Origin: Gynurincola endophyticus | GTDB taxonomy: Bacteria > Bacteroidota > Bacteroidia > Chitinophagales > Chitinophagaceae | Assembly (NCBI RefSeq): GCF_003991195.1 | Contig: NZ_RCWL01000001.1 | Location: 682,001 to 746,000 of the forward strand | Direction: 5' to 3' | DNA length: 64,000 nucleotides | Shown here: positions 52,895 to 60,671 of the stretch, in pieces | Numbering within the stretch: the stretch's first letter is position 1 | Layout: the number at the start of each line of letters is the position of its first letter | The notes under the pieces: generated by a model | What the model saw: only the letters and a program-made list of their open reading frames with translations | Database searches by the model: none | What the model was told of the DNA's origin: nothing | Translations under genes and position numbers: made by a program

Positions 52895-53627
52895 TAGTTA
52901 GAAAGTGTAAAAATACTATAATGTTTTTGAAAAGAAATCGGTCATATTGGCTTGAATCAATTTGTTGAATAATTACTTAATAATTTGTCATGACAAATAA
53001 ACACTCAAGCGTAAAATCGATAAATTAAGTGAGTTAGGAAAAATAAAAAAAAAAGGTTCTTAACCTTGGAGGTTAAATATAAATTTTTGTATCTTCAGAT
53101 TCTGTACAACACAGAAACTGTACAAATAACCCTGAAGAAAGCAAGCGTAGATCCATAGCGTAGTACAACGACTTTCTTCTCCCTAAAGAATTCAATATTA
53201 CATTTCGAAAGCTGTTTATAGCCTACCAACAAAATATTTTTTTTGTTGCAGAATTGTTATGCAAGAATTGCCCGTTTAGAAAAACAAAATGATTTTTCAT
53301 TTGTTGTGAATAATGTTAATAACTTTTGTGATAATGATGTAGTTAAGCATCTATTAAGTTTTAAATATTTATTGCACACAAAATCAATTGAACTAAGCAC
53401 AGTAAGGCGTTTGGTGAAATTTGAAAAAAGAATCAATAAATTTTTTCTGTTTCAATACTATGCTTATTGGTAAAAAAAGCAGGGAATAAAAAATTTTTTT
53501 TTCAACAAAAAAATTTGATATTCGCCCCCCTGTATGAATAAATGGTGTATAAAATATTCCATCTATAAGATACAGGCTTGCGGAAAGAAATGATTCTCTT
53601 AACTCAACAAAAATTGTTAGTTGAATA
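52895..53627. other. long AT-rich structured leader upstream of dnaA
   Basis: 733 bp with no convincing gene. It contains a hairpin TTAACCT/AGGTTAA (53070-53086), a possible -7-like TATAAATTTTTG, hairpin TCTGT/ACAGA (53101-53115), two CTGTACAA repeats, and competing stems: CTTCAG (53093-53098) can pair with CTGAAG (53132-53137), while the overlapping GAAGAAAG (53134-53141) can pair with CTTTCTTC (53172-53179). AGCGTAG is repeated in that loop. No clear DnaA-box cluster was found, so oriC is not claimed here. Confidence 0.5.
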
Positions 53628-55061
53628 ATGGCAAACTCTGCAGAAAATGTTTGGTCAAAATGTTTAGGTATAATCAAGGATATTGTTGAGTGGCAACATT
53701 TCAAGACCTGGTTTGAACCTATTAAGCCTGTGGAGCTAAATACAAATGTGTTGGTAATTCAAGTGCCGTCTCAATTCTTTTATGAGTACTTAGAAGAGCA
53801 TTACATTAATTTGTTAGCAAAAACGTTACGCAGAATTTTAGGTAAAGAGGCCAGATTGGAATACAGAATCATGGTGGATAGTGGTAATCACAATAATAAA
53901 CCGCTCACTATGGATGTTCCTGCACATGGTTATAAAACATATGCTAATAACGAAATGGATTTTCCATTAGTTATTCATAATCCTGTAAAGAATCCTTTTG
54001 TTATTCCGGGATTAAAGAAAATGCATATTGATTCGCAATTAAACCCCATCTACACATTCGATAGTTTTGTGGAAGGAGATTCTAATCGCGTAGCCAGAAG
54101 AGCCGGTAAAACGGTTGCGGAGAAACCCGGAGCCAGTTCGTTTAATCCACTTGTGATTTATGGAAGTGTTGGTCTTGGTAAAACCCACCTGGCACAAGCC
54201 ATTGGTAACGAAACTAAACGTGTGCAACCGAATAAGGTTGTATTATATGTAAGTTCAGAAAAATTTATTAATCAGTTTCAGGATCATAGCAGAAACAATG
54301 CAATCAACGATTTCATTCACTTCTATCAGTTAGTGGATGTATTAATTATCGATGATGTGCAGTTTTTTAATCGTGCAGAAAAATCACAGGATGCTTTCTT
54401 CGCTATTTTTAACCACCTGCACCAAAGCGGTAAGCAGCTGATCTTAACTTCTGATAAATCTCCGAAAGACCTCGAAGGTGTTCAGGAAAGATTGTTGAGC
54501 CGTTTCCGTTGGGGGTTAAGTGCAGATCTGCAGGTTCCTGACTATGAAACAAGAATTGAGATATTAGAACGCAAAATGAAAAACGACGGCCTGGAAATGC
54601 CCAAAGAAGTCGTAAAATACCTTGCTTATAATATCAGCAGTAATGTACGTGAACTGGAAGGTGCCCTGATTTCTTTATTGGCACAATCTTCATTAAACAA
54701 ACGTGAAATAGACCTGGAACTCGCAAAACGTGTGCTGAGAAATTTTGTAAAAACATCCAGCAAAGAAATCACTATTGAAACCATTCAGAAAATGGTCTGT
54801 GAGTTCTTTGATGTACCTTACGATAAATTGTTACAGAAAACGCGTAAACGTGAAATCGTACAGGCCCGTCAGATCACTATGTACCTGGCAAAAGCATTTA
54901 CCAAAAATTCATTGAAAACCATCGGTGAGCATTTCGGAGGCCGCGATCACACTACCGTGATCCACTCCTGTCAAACCGTAAAGGATTTAATGGATACCGA
55001 TAGCACTTTCAGAGAAAGTGTGATGGAACTACAACAAAAAGTTCAACTGGCTGCTATGTAA
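53628..55061 (+). CDS. dnaA: chromosomal replication initiator protein DnaA
   Basis: AAA+ ATPase that binds DnaA boxes and opens oriC. The 477-aa product has N-terminal domain I (to about 90), a short linker, domain III with Walker A YGSVGLGKTHLA and Walker B VLIIDDVQFF, and C-terminal domain IV with the DNA-binding signature GGRDHTTVIHSC. Length is normal. The gene stands alone; dnaN and gyrB are not adjacent. A long AT-rich leader precedes it and a clear terminator follows. Confidence 0.97.
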   Translation: MANSAENVWSKCLGIIKDIVEWQHFKTWFEPIKPVELNTNVLVIQVPSQFFYEYLEEHYINLLAKTLRRILGKEARLEYRIMVDSGNHNNKPLTMDVPAHGYKTYANNEMDFPLVIHNPVKNPFVIPGLKKMHIDSQLNPIYTFDSFVEGDSNRVARRAGKTVAEKPGASSFNPLVIYGSVGLGKTHLAQAIGNETKRVQPNKVVLYVSSEKFINQFQDHSRNNAINDFIHFYQLVDVLIIDDVQFFNRAEKSQDAFFAIFNHLHQSGKQLILTSDKSPKDLEGVQERLLSRFRWGLSADLQVPDYETRIEILERKMKNDGLEMPKEVVKYLAYNISSNVRELEGALISLLAQSSLNKREIDLELAKRVLRNFVKTSSKEITIETIQKMVCEFFDVPYDKLLQKTRKREIVQARQITMYLAKAFTKNSLKTIGEHFGGRDHTTVIHSCQTVKDLMDTDSTFRESVMELQQKVQLAAM

Positions 55062-55085
55062 AAGCTGCCGGCTGTAAAAATATTA

Positions 55086-55115
55086 AAAGAGGTTGTTTAA
55101 CAACCTCTTTTTTTT
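55086..55115 (+). terminator. intrinsic terminator after dnaA
   Basis: 10-bp stem AAAGAGGTTG / CAACCTCTTT, loop TTTAA, continuing into a T run. Confidence 0.88.
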
Positions 55116-55337
55116 ATTGATCAAATTGCTATCAGGCTATAGCCGTTTTGCGGTTGTTCGTCTGCCCCTCTTTCATAAAAAGAAACCGTTCAAATACAAG
55201 CTGTACCTCACTTTGACGGGTTTTGTGCTAAATAACTGAACTACTTGTAATTAGAGAATAAAAATTTTAGAAAAATCTGACTCTAAAAATTGGTAAATAT
55301 AATAAACCGTATTATTTTTGCCCTCCATTCGACAACA

Positions 55338-55426
55338 GGTGAGGTGCCTGAGTGGCCGAAAGGAACGGTTTGCTAAACCGTCGTACGGGTTAAACTGTAC
55401 CGAGGGTTCGAATCCCTCCCTCACCG
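55338..55426 (+). tRNA. tRNA-Ser (anticodon GCU)
   Basis: 89-nt class II tRNA. Acceptor GGTGAGG pairs with CCTCACC; D-arm around GCCTGAGTGGCCGAAAGG; anticodon arm ACGGT-TTGCTAA-ACCGT gives anticodon GCT; long variable arm CGTACGG...CTGTACC typical of Ser; T-arm GAGGG-TTCGAAT-CCCTC; discriminator G. CCA is not encoded. It reads serine AGC/AGU codons. Confidence 0.97.
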
Positions 55427-55433
55427 CAAGTTT

Positions 55434-55477
55434 AAATGGGAATAATTAAGTATTATTAGGCTTGATTATTCCCATTT
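55434..55477 (+). terminator. hairpin downstream of tRNA-Ser
   Basis: 13-bp arms AAATGGGAATAAT / ATTATTCCCATTT with an 18-nt loop. Likely transcription end of the tRNA; the T run is short. Confidence 0.55.
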
Positions 55478-55590
55478 TCTCTGATTATAATCAAATTTAA
55501 TAACTTACCTGTAGTTGATTTATAAAGGCCTTTATCTAACTAATTTAGATTTCTTTGCTATAAGTATGCAAAGGGAGATTCTCTGAGGTT

Positions 55591-55913
55591 CTAATTCTGT
55601 TTATTTCGTAATTGTACATAATTAGTAGTTAGCTCAATAGCCCCAACTGTTGCAAGCCCTAAAGCTTGGATAGATGCTGATACATTAAAAGCTTCAAACT
55701 TTTCGTTGGCGGCAACAGCTTCGGCTAGCCAGGATGCAGGAGATTTTAAACTAATCTTGATTTTAATGACGTGAAAAAAGATTCTAGGATCGAATCTTTC
55801 AATACTGCAGTTAAATCTTTTATTCTAACTTCAATGTTATCGTTAAAGGAGGCTACTAACTCTTTTAGTTCAGATTGAGACTTTGATTTTGATACTTTTG
55901 ATTGAAAATCCAT
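55591..55913 (-). pseudogene. possible frameshifted small gene downstream of fic
   Basis: On the minus strand, an ATG at 55913 opens a 55-residue frame (MDFQSKVSKSKSQSELKELV, helical, ending at 55746). A second frame, 77 residues without a start codon and ending at 55591, overlaps it and has coding-like composition (SPASWLAEAVAANEKFEAF, then ALGLATVGAIELTTNYVQL). A single frameshift would join them into a protein of about 100 residues. No family recognised; the alternative is that neither frame is coding. Lies 60 bp beyond the fic stop on the same strand. Confidence 0.3.
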
Positions 55914-55975
55914 CAAAAATTCTCGAAAATGAATTAAATTATCTTTTGAAACACCTTTTGAAAAATATTATTTTT

Positions 55976-57070
55976 TTAGTTACCACCGGCACGTTTAAGG
56001 ATGTTCAATAATTTATAATTTAAATACAGCTTTTCTTTTCCAACTTGCTCACTTTTCAAGAAACCTTCATTTTCCAATGCCTTTAGATAACCACCAACAG
56101 TTTTTAGATTTCCTAGTCCTGCTAATTCTAATTGTGATCGTTTAGTATATGGTAATTTGAAAAGTACTTCGACAAGATCTTTGGAATATAATCTCGGCAA
56201 CTTTTGCTGAATTTCAGCACTCATTTGCTCCATCAATTTTTCAACTTCAATAATCTGATGACGACCTTTTAATGATGTTTGCTCAACCATATCGAGCATA
56301 TATAAAATCCAGCTGCTCCAGTCTTCCTCTTCTGTTACTCTTCTTAAGGCTACATAATATTCATGCTTATGCCGAATAATATAATCACTTAAATACAACG
56401 CCGGCAAATCCAATAAACCTGTCAATTGCAGGTATAGCAATATGATAATTCTTCCTGTACGGCCATTACCATCAAAAAATGGGTGTATAGCTTCAAACTG
56501 ATAATGAATAACGGCCATTTTTACCAGTGGATCTATTCCATCTTCAGCATGGATGAAATCTTCAAGGTTTTTCAATTTTTCTTTAATCACAGATTCTCCT
56601 TCAGGTGGCGTGTAAATGACTTTCTCTGTTGATGGATTTTTCAACTGTGTTCCAGGTACATTGCGAATGCCAGAATTATTCTTCTTTATAATCTGCATTA
56701 TCGAAATAAAGAGATTAGTTGTCAGATCAGGTTTTTTTTGAACCTGTCTGATCCCATGCCAAAGTGCATCTTTATAATGCATCACTTCCTTAGTGGCAGA
56801 AGAATTATTGCCTTGTTCATTCATCGAAGCTCTGAACAATTCATCCTGAGTCGTAATAATATTCTCAATGGCAGAACTTGCCTGAGCTTCTTGTAAATTA
56901 ATAGTATCAATAAATAGTGTAGGATTAGGCAGGTTGGTTATTGCTCCTTTAAGCTCTGATAAAGCACGGCTGGCACTAATAGTCTTTTTAAGAATAGTAA
57001 TATCTTCTATGTCTTTCTTTGGTGGTAATAACGGCAGATCATTATATGGAATGGTTGGATTGTATGACAT
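55976..57070 (-). CDS. Fic-family protein with N-terminal inhibitory helix and C-terminal wHTH
   Basis: 364-aa Fic enzyme, expected to transfer AMP (or another NMP) to target proteins. Seen: Fic_N domain with inhibitory motif [S/T]xxxE[G/N], here Ser65-SAI-Glu69-Asn70; catalytic HPFFDGNGRTGR at 196-207 with His196; and a winged-helix-like C-terminus (about 295-364). The N-terminal motif makes it a class II (self-inhibited) Fic, so no separate antitoxin gene is needed. Upstream on the minus strand lie two palindromes that could be operators. Position next to a tRNA and a broken gene suggests an accessory locus. Confidence 0.92.
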   Translation of the reverse strand: MSYNPTIPYNDLPLLPPKKDIEDITILKKTISASRALSELKGAITNLPNPTLFIDTINLQEAQASSAIENIITTQDELFRASMNEQGNNSSATKEVMHYKDALWHGIRQVQKKPDLTTNLFISIMQIIKKNNSGIRNVPGTQLKNPSTEKVIYTPPEGESVIKEKLKNLEDFIHAEDGIDPLVKMAVIHYQFEAIHPFFDGNGRTGRIIILLYLQLTGLLDLPALYLSDYIIRHKHEYYVALRRVTEEEDWSSWILYMLDMVEQTSLKGRHQIIEVEKLMEQMSAEIQQKLPRLYSKDLVEVLFKLPYTKRSQLELAGLGNLKTVGGYLKALENEGFLKSEQVGKEKLYLNYKLLNILKRAGGN

Positions 57071-57141
57071 TTTTTAAATTTTAAAGCGTGGGCAAGAATT
57101 GCCTTCCATGAGAAGACCAGGGTAAATATACAGAAATTTCG

Positions 57142-57175
57142 CCCTCGTTCGGCGAACAAGGGTAATTTTTACCCT
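57142..57175 (-). promoter_or_regulatory. paired palindromes upstream of fic (candidate operator)
   Basis: Near-perfect 21-bp palindrome CCCTCGTTCGGCGAACAAGGG (57142-57162, split here only by its centre) overlaps AGGGTAA-TTT-TTACCCT (57159-57175). Extra half-like AGGGTAAA occurs at 57119-57126 and CCCTCGTTC again at 57172-57180. Located 72-105 bp before the fic start; the wHTH of Fic itself could be the binder, which is inference. Confidence 0.4.
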
Positions 57176-57442
57176 CGTTCAGAATTAGTTTATAATAAAA
57201 GCCAACCAATACAGTACAACTACAAATATCAGTTTCATAAATTAAATTGTACTAAAGAACATGAATAAATATAGATTAATCCTACAAAAACAGGTTAGAA
57301 AGTGGTACCTTGTAGCACACAAAGCCTTTTAATCACTGATTAAAGGCTTTTGCTTTATATTGCACTTCTCTGATTTATTCCCCCTTTCTGATCTCTCCAA
57401 TTTTATGCGGCTAATATTTTTGATTGCCTTAATGAAATTAAA
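57176..57442. other. gap between fic and the zinc-ribbon gene, with an orphan hairpin
   Basis: No ORF. A stem AAAGCC(T)TTTAATCA / TGATTAAAGGCTTT at 57321-57351 with a following T looks like a plus-strand terminator, yet no plus-strand gene lies between it and tRNA-Ser 1.9 kb upstream. It may end a small RNA or mark a lost gene. Confidence 0.4.
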
Positions 57443-58267
57443 ATGTTACCACAAGTTTCTGAAAATTTACACAGCATACTCATTGCTATCGGTCTTTTTT
57501 TAGTAGGATATGCTATTTATGATTATACTAAAACTTTTAAAGAACACGACGAGGTAAAAACAACCGTATATGACTTACATGGCCGGCTTGACTCTGTGAG
57601 GATTGAAAAGAAAATTAATAGAATCGAGTCTGATCATTTATTAATGAACCTTTATGAACGACAGGGTATTAAACAAGGGATAAGCATTGACGATACGGCT
57701 TTTATTCAAAAAGTTAACCTGTTAACTATCAGTAGTAAAATAAAAGATAGTCTTGAATTGATTTACCTGCAATACCGGCATAAAGTAAAAGCATTATCAA
57801 TCATTCAAAAGAATAGTATGGCAAAACACCAATATCTGAATTATATCAGAAACAAACCGATGGCTTATATTCTGACATGTTTGCTGATATGTCTTTGCGG
57901 TTTTGGTATTTTTTTTCTTGGCTATTATGGTATTCAAAAACAGCAATTATTGCGTGATAAAATTCTTTTGCATCAGCAAACCAGTTTGAGTGTTGATGTT
58001 GTCAGGTGTCAGAGTTGTGGTAAAAGATTTTCTTCAATGATCAGATATGGAAAAGAAAAAAACGGAAAACTCAGTAAATCGTTTTGCAACAGTTGTTACC
58101 ATAATGGTAAATTCACCGAACCTGACCTCACTTTCGTGCAAATGAAAAACCGATCGCTTTATTCAGATGATGTAAATTTTTTTAAAAGAAGAAAAGTTGC
58201 CCGTATTTTAAAAAAGCTGGACAGGTGGAATAATGACCACTATGAAGATATATTCGATCGATTGTGA
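57443..58267 (+). CDS. two-helix membrane protein with C-terminal zinc ribbon
   Basis: 274-aa protein. A first membrane helix at about 10-27, a coiled-coil-rich extracytoplasmic or cytoplasmic region (about 30-135), a second helix at about 141-163, and then a zinc ribbon with Cys189, Cys192, Cys215 and Cys218 followed by HNGKFTEPDLT. That last stretch matches the putative zinc-ribbon family PF12674 (CQSCG...CxxCYxNGxFT). The combination of membrane anchor and this ribbon is unusual to me; function unknown. Confidence 0.75.
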   Translation: MLPQVSENLHSILIAIGLFLVGYAIYDYTKTFKEHDEVKTTVYDLHGRLDSVRIEKKINRIESDHLLMNLYERQGIKQGISIDDTAFIQKVNLLTISSKIKDSLELIYLQYRHKVKALSIIQKNSMAKHQYLNYIRNKPMAYILTCLLICLCGFGIFFLGYYGIQKQQLLRDKILLHQQTSLSVDVVRCQSCGKRFSSMIRYGKEKNGKLSKSFCNSCYHNGKFTEPDLTFVQMKNRSLYSDDVNFFKRRKVARILKKLDRWNNDHYEDIFDRL

Positions 58268-58518
58268 TAGACTATCAGTAACCTGTATATTTATGTGAAA
58301 AATAATTTTGTTGGGTAAGATGCAGATAAATTTATTATATGTTTCATAAGGTAGTTACAGCTATTTGTTTAGATATTTGATTTATAACTCATGTTTTTGA
58401 TAAGTAAAATGGAAGTGTATTAAAATGTAAGATTCAATCTGTGCAATATATTTTTTTGTGAATCTTTTGATTATATTGTTATGGTACCTCTACATTCTAA
58501 CACTTTAAAATTTTACTT
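58268..58518. other. AT-rich gap before the secreted peptide pair
   Basis: 251 bp, no ORF, no clear -33/-7 match; probably holds the promoter of the peptide pair. Confidence 0.5.
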
Positions 58519-58788
58519 ATGAAGAAATTCTTATGTGTTCTAACTGTAAGTTTTATCGCCTTCACTTCTTTTGTACCAGAGAAAAAATTAAGCGAACCTG
58601 CTGAAACAGCAGCTAGTTGTCCGGTAACTATTTATGACGTTATTCGTTATTACTGCGGAGATGTTTATGTGGGGGCAGTGAATACAACAGGTGATTGTAA
58701 TCACCCTGTTATTCTTAATATTGTTATTGATCGTTCTGAACAACCTTGCACACATGATCATAGTGCACCCCCTGACGGACTCAACTAG
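58519..58788 (+). CDS. small secreted Cys-rich protein, PC-x-HDH tail (copy 1)
   Basis: 89-aa product with a signal-type N-terminus (about 1-20). Four Cys outside the leader at 34, 46, 60 and 77; the last is in QPCTHDH (76-81). The next gene encodes a relative with the same 12- and 14-residue spacing of the first three Cys and the same ending. Likely two disulfides or a metal site with the His-Asp-His. Family unknown to me. Probably co-transcribed with copy 2 (42-bp gap). Confidence 0.78.
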   Translation: MKKFLCVLTVSFIAFTSFVPEKKLSEPAETAASCPVTIYDVIRYYCGDVYVGAVNTTGDCNHPVILNIVIDRSEQPCTHDHSAPPDGLN

Positions 58789-58830
58789 TCTTTATTTAAA
58801 CAGTATTTTTTAATATTTAAAAAGAATTTT

Positions 58831-59064
58831 ATGAAGAAAATATTAGCGGTATTGTTTGTTGGTGTAGTTTTATTTACATCTTTTAAGCCTCTTCCGAAAG
58901 AGGAAAATGTTCGTTGCGTGGCAAATTTATACATTGTTCAACGGTTCTCATGTGGTGATTATTACAATTTTGTAGGACATGATCCGGGCAATTGTGCCGG
59001 TACTGTAATATTAGAGATCATTGGCCGTTATGATGACCCTTGTATTCATGATCATGAAGATTAA
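58831..59064 (+). CDS. small secreted Cys-rich protein, PC-x-HDH tail (copy 2)
   Basis: 77-aa paralogue of copy 1. Cys at 29, 41, 55 and 71, with DPCIHDHED at the end. Shared features: MKK-type leader with FTSF, a Y-x-x-x-x-[YF]-x-CGD motif around the second Cys, G-[DN]-C at the third, and [VI]IL-[NE]-I after it. The two differ enough (about 35% by eye) to be an old duplication. Followed by a strong terminator. Confidence 0.78.
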   Translation: MKKILAVLFVGVVLFTSFKPLPKEENVRCVANLYIVQRFSCGDYYNFVGHDPGNCAGTVILEIIGRYDDPCIHDHED

Positions 59065-59082
59065 AGAAATCATTGATAAAAC

Positions 59083-59110
59083 AAAAAGCACCGTTCAACG
59101 GTGCTTTTTT
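59083..59110. terminator. terminator between peptide copy 2 and the DUF4189 gene
   Basis: Stem AAAAAGCACCG / CGGTGCTTTTT around TTCAA, with A and T runs on both sides; serves both convergent units. Confidence 0.85.
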
Positions 59111-59132
59111 ATAGTAATACTTATTTTTTGAA

Positions 59133-60668
59133 TTAATCAGTCTTCACATATCTTTTCTGAACGTATCTGCCCGATGCATCTTTAACGTATACTTCGATAC
59201 CTCCTGCACCAGCACTAACGAATGACTTACCTGATTTCGGTACGTGTAAAAACCAGAAGTTACCAACCTTCATTGTCTGTAATATATTACCTGTCTGATA
59301 GTCTAACACTTTGAATGTATCTGAATAATCAACTTCCAGTACTTTGGTATCATTTTCAATAAATGCAGAGTTGTATCCAAAACTGGCCAGTTTACCATAT
59401 TTCTTCAGTACACTACCGGTTTTTACGTCTATTACTCTTGTATGATCTGCTATATAATTGTCTCTGTCATCCTCATCAAAGATAGACAGTGTTATTTTAG
59501 AACCGTCGCTGGAGAATTTACCCCCCTGTACATTTCCGCCGATCTTTACTTTCTGTATGAGTGCTCCGGTTTGTAATGAATTGATCTGTAAGTATCCCAT
59601 TCTCGCCCCGAATGCAACGTACTGGTTGTTGGGAGATATCGTAACGTTGCCCATTCCGTTATAACTGGTATTATTGATGCTCTTGTGCAATTCCATTCTG
59701 TCGGCATCAATGATATAGTTGGGTGTTCTTTCTGAGCCATTCGAAACGGCAATCAGTTTACCATTACTGCTGATATCTATTTTCGGTTCTGAAAACTGAA
59801 GGTTCAACGAACCTACTATTTGTTTGGTTTTAAAGTTACGCTTAACTATTTTTCCTCCTTCAATGGTATAAAGATATTGGTAGTCGGGTGATAAAGCGGC
59901 TGCGTATACATATTTGTATTGCGCATTGCTCTGATCAAGTGTATGAATATCTTCATCGAAAACCAGATTTAATGAAGGAATTTCAAATATCTGAATTACC
60001 CGGTTGTTTCCAACAACGGTATAATACATTCCATCGGCAGTTAAAGTAGCGCTTTTGATACTACTCATTTTATTTTTTTTGCTTACAACCGGTAAGGCGT
60101 CACCGGCTTCGTATAAGGTACGGGCGGCTTGTGGTGATTTGGAGTTACAGGTCCATACATAATTACCGGGTACGGCTCCGTTACTTCTTCTGGCGCATTC
60201 GCGGTAAGCGATCTGATCTGCTTCTTCTCTGGTAGAAGCAACACCCCAGCCGTAAGCAGTTCCTACGCTGCCGTCAATGGTTCTGTAAGCTGCACAGGCT
60301 TCTCCGGAAAATACTAATACAACAGAGCAATTACCGCCTTTCTTTTCGCATTCTCTTACTGCTTTTGCTTCTGCTTCTTCTCTGGTAGAAAAGTCATAAG
60401 CAAACCCATAGTAAAATCCATTGGAACGGTCTATAGCCAAAGCGCCGATCTTTAATCGCTCATACTCCCGTTTATCAGCTAAATCCTGCTTAAATGCTTT
60501 TTCGTCATTGTCTTTTTCGGAACAGGCAGGACAAGGATAGTTTCCTGTTGATTGTTCTTTAGCGAATTTACAATTGGTAGGTGGAGTGAGGCGGTGTGCC
60601 TGTGCCTGCGCCCATTGTATTGAACAAAAAGTGATGAGTAAACAAGTAATATATTGTAAGAATTTCAT
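59133..60668 (-). CDS. exported DUF4189 and beta-propeller protein
   Basis: 511-aa product with signal peptide (about 1-22), a Cys-rich stretch (CPAC at 46-49), a DUF4189 domain (about 73-177) with the tell-tale IGALAIDRSNGFYYGFA, CAAYRTIDG, TAYGWGVASTREEA and paired Cys, and a C-terminal propeller-like domain of about 300 residues (repeats such as SPDYQYLYTIEGGKIVKR and SPNNQYVAFGARMGYLQI). DUF4189 is known from secreted proteins with short lengths; the fusion to a propeller is less usual. It starts 3 bp after the stop of the upstream gene. Confidence 0.82.
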   Translation of the reverse strand: MKFLQYITCLLITFCSIQWAQAQAHRLTPPTNCKFAKEQSTGNYPCPACSEKDNDEKAFKQDLADKREYERLKIGALAIDRSNGFYYGFAYDFSTREEAEAKAVRECEKKGGNCSVVLVFSGEACAAYRTIDGSVGTAYGWGVASTREEADQIAYRECARRSNGAVPGNYVWTCNSKSPQAARTLYEAGDALPVVSKKNKMSSIKSATLTADGMYYTVVGNNRVIQIFEIPSLNLVFDEDIHTLDQSNAQYKYVYAAALSPDYQYLYTIEGGKIVKRNFKTKQIVGSLNLQFSEPKIDISSNGKLIAVSNGSERTPNYIIDADRMELHKSINNTSYNGMGNVTISPNNQYVAFGARMGYLQINSLQTGALIQKVKIGGNVQGGKFSSDGSKITLSIFDEDDRDNYIADHTRVIDVKTGSVLKKYGKLASFGYNSAFIENDTKVLEVDYSDTFKVLDYQTGNILQTMKVGNFWFLHVPKSGKSFVSAGAGGIEVYVKDASGRYVQKRYVKTD

Positions 60669-60671
60669 AGT

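Noticed and set aside
53243-53473. 76-aa plus-strand ORF in the dnaA leader
   Set aside because: TTG start, AT-driven composition (Asn, Phe, Lys), no ribosome-binding site, no homology recognised, and overlap with structured non-coding DNA.
52895-53627. oriC next to dnaA
   Set aside because: No cluster of TTATnCACA-type DnaA boxes was found; only isolated one-mismatch sequences such as TTATCACA on the minus strand. Needs GC-skew or box scanning of the whole genome.
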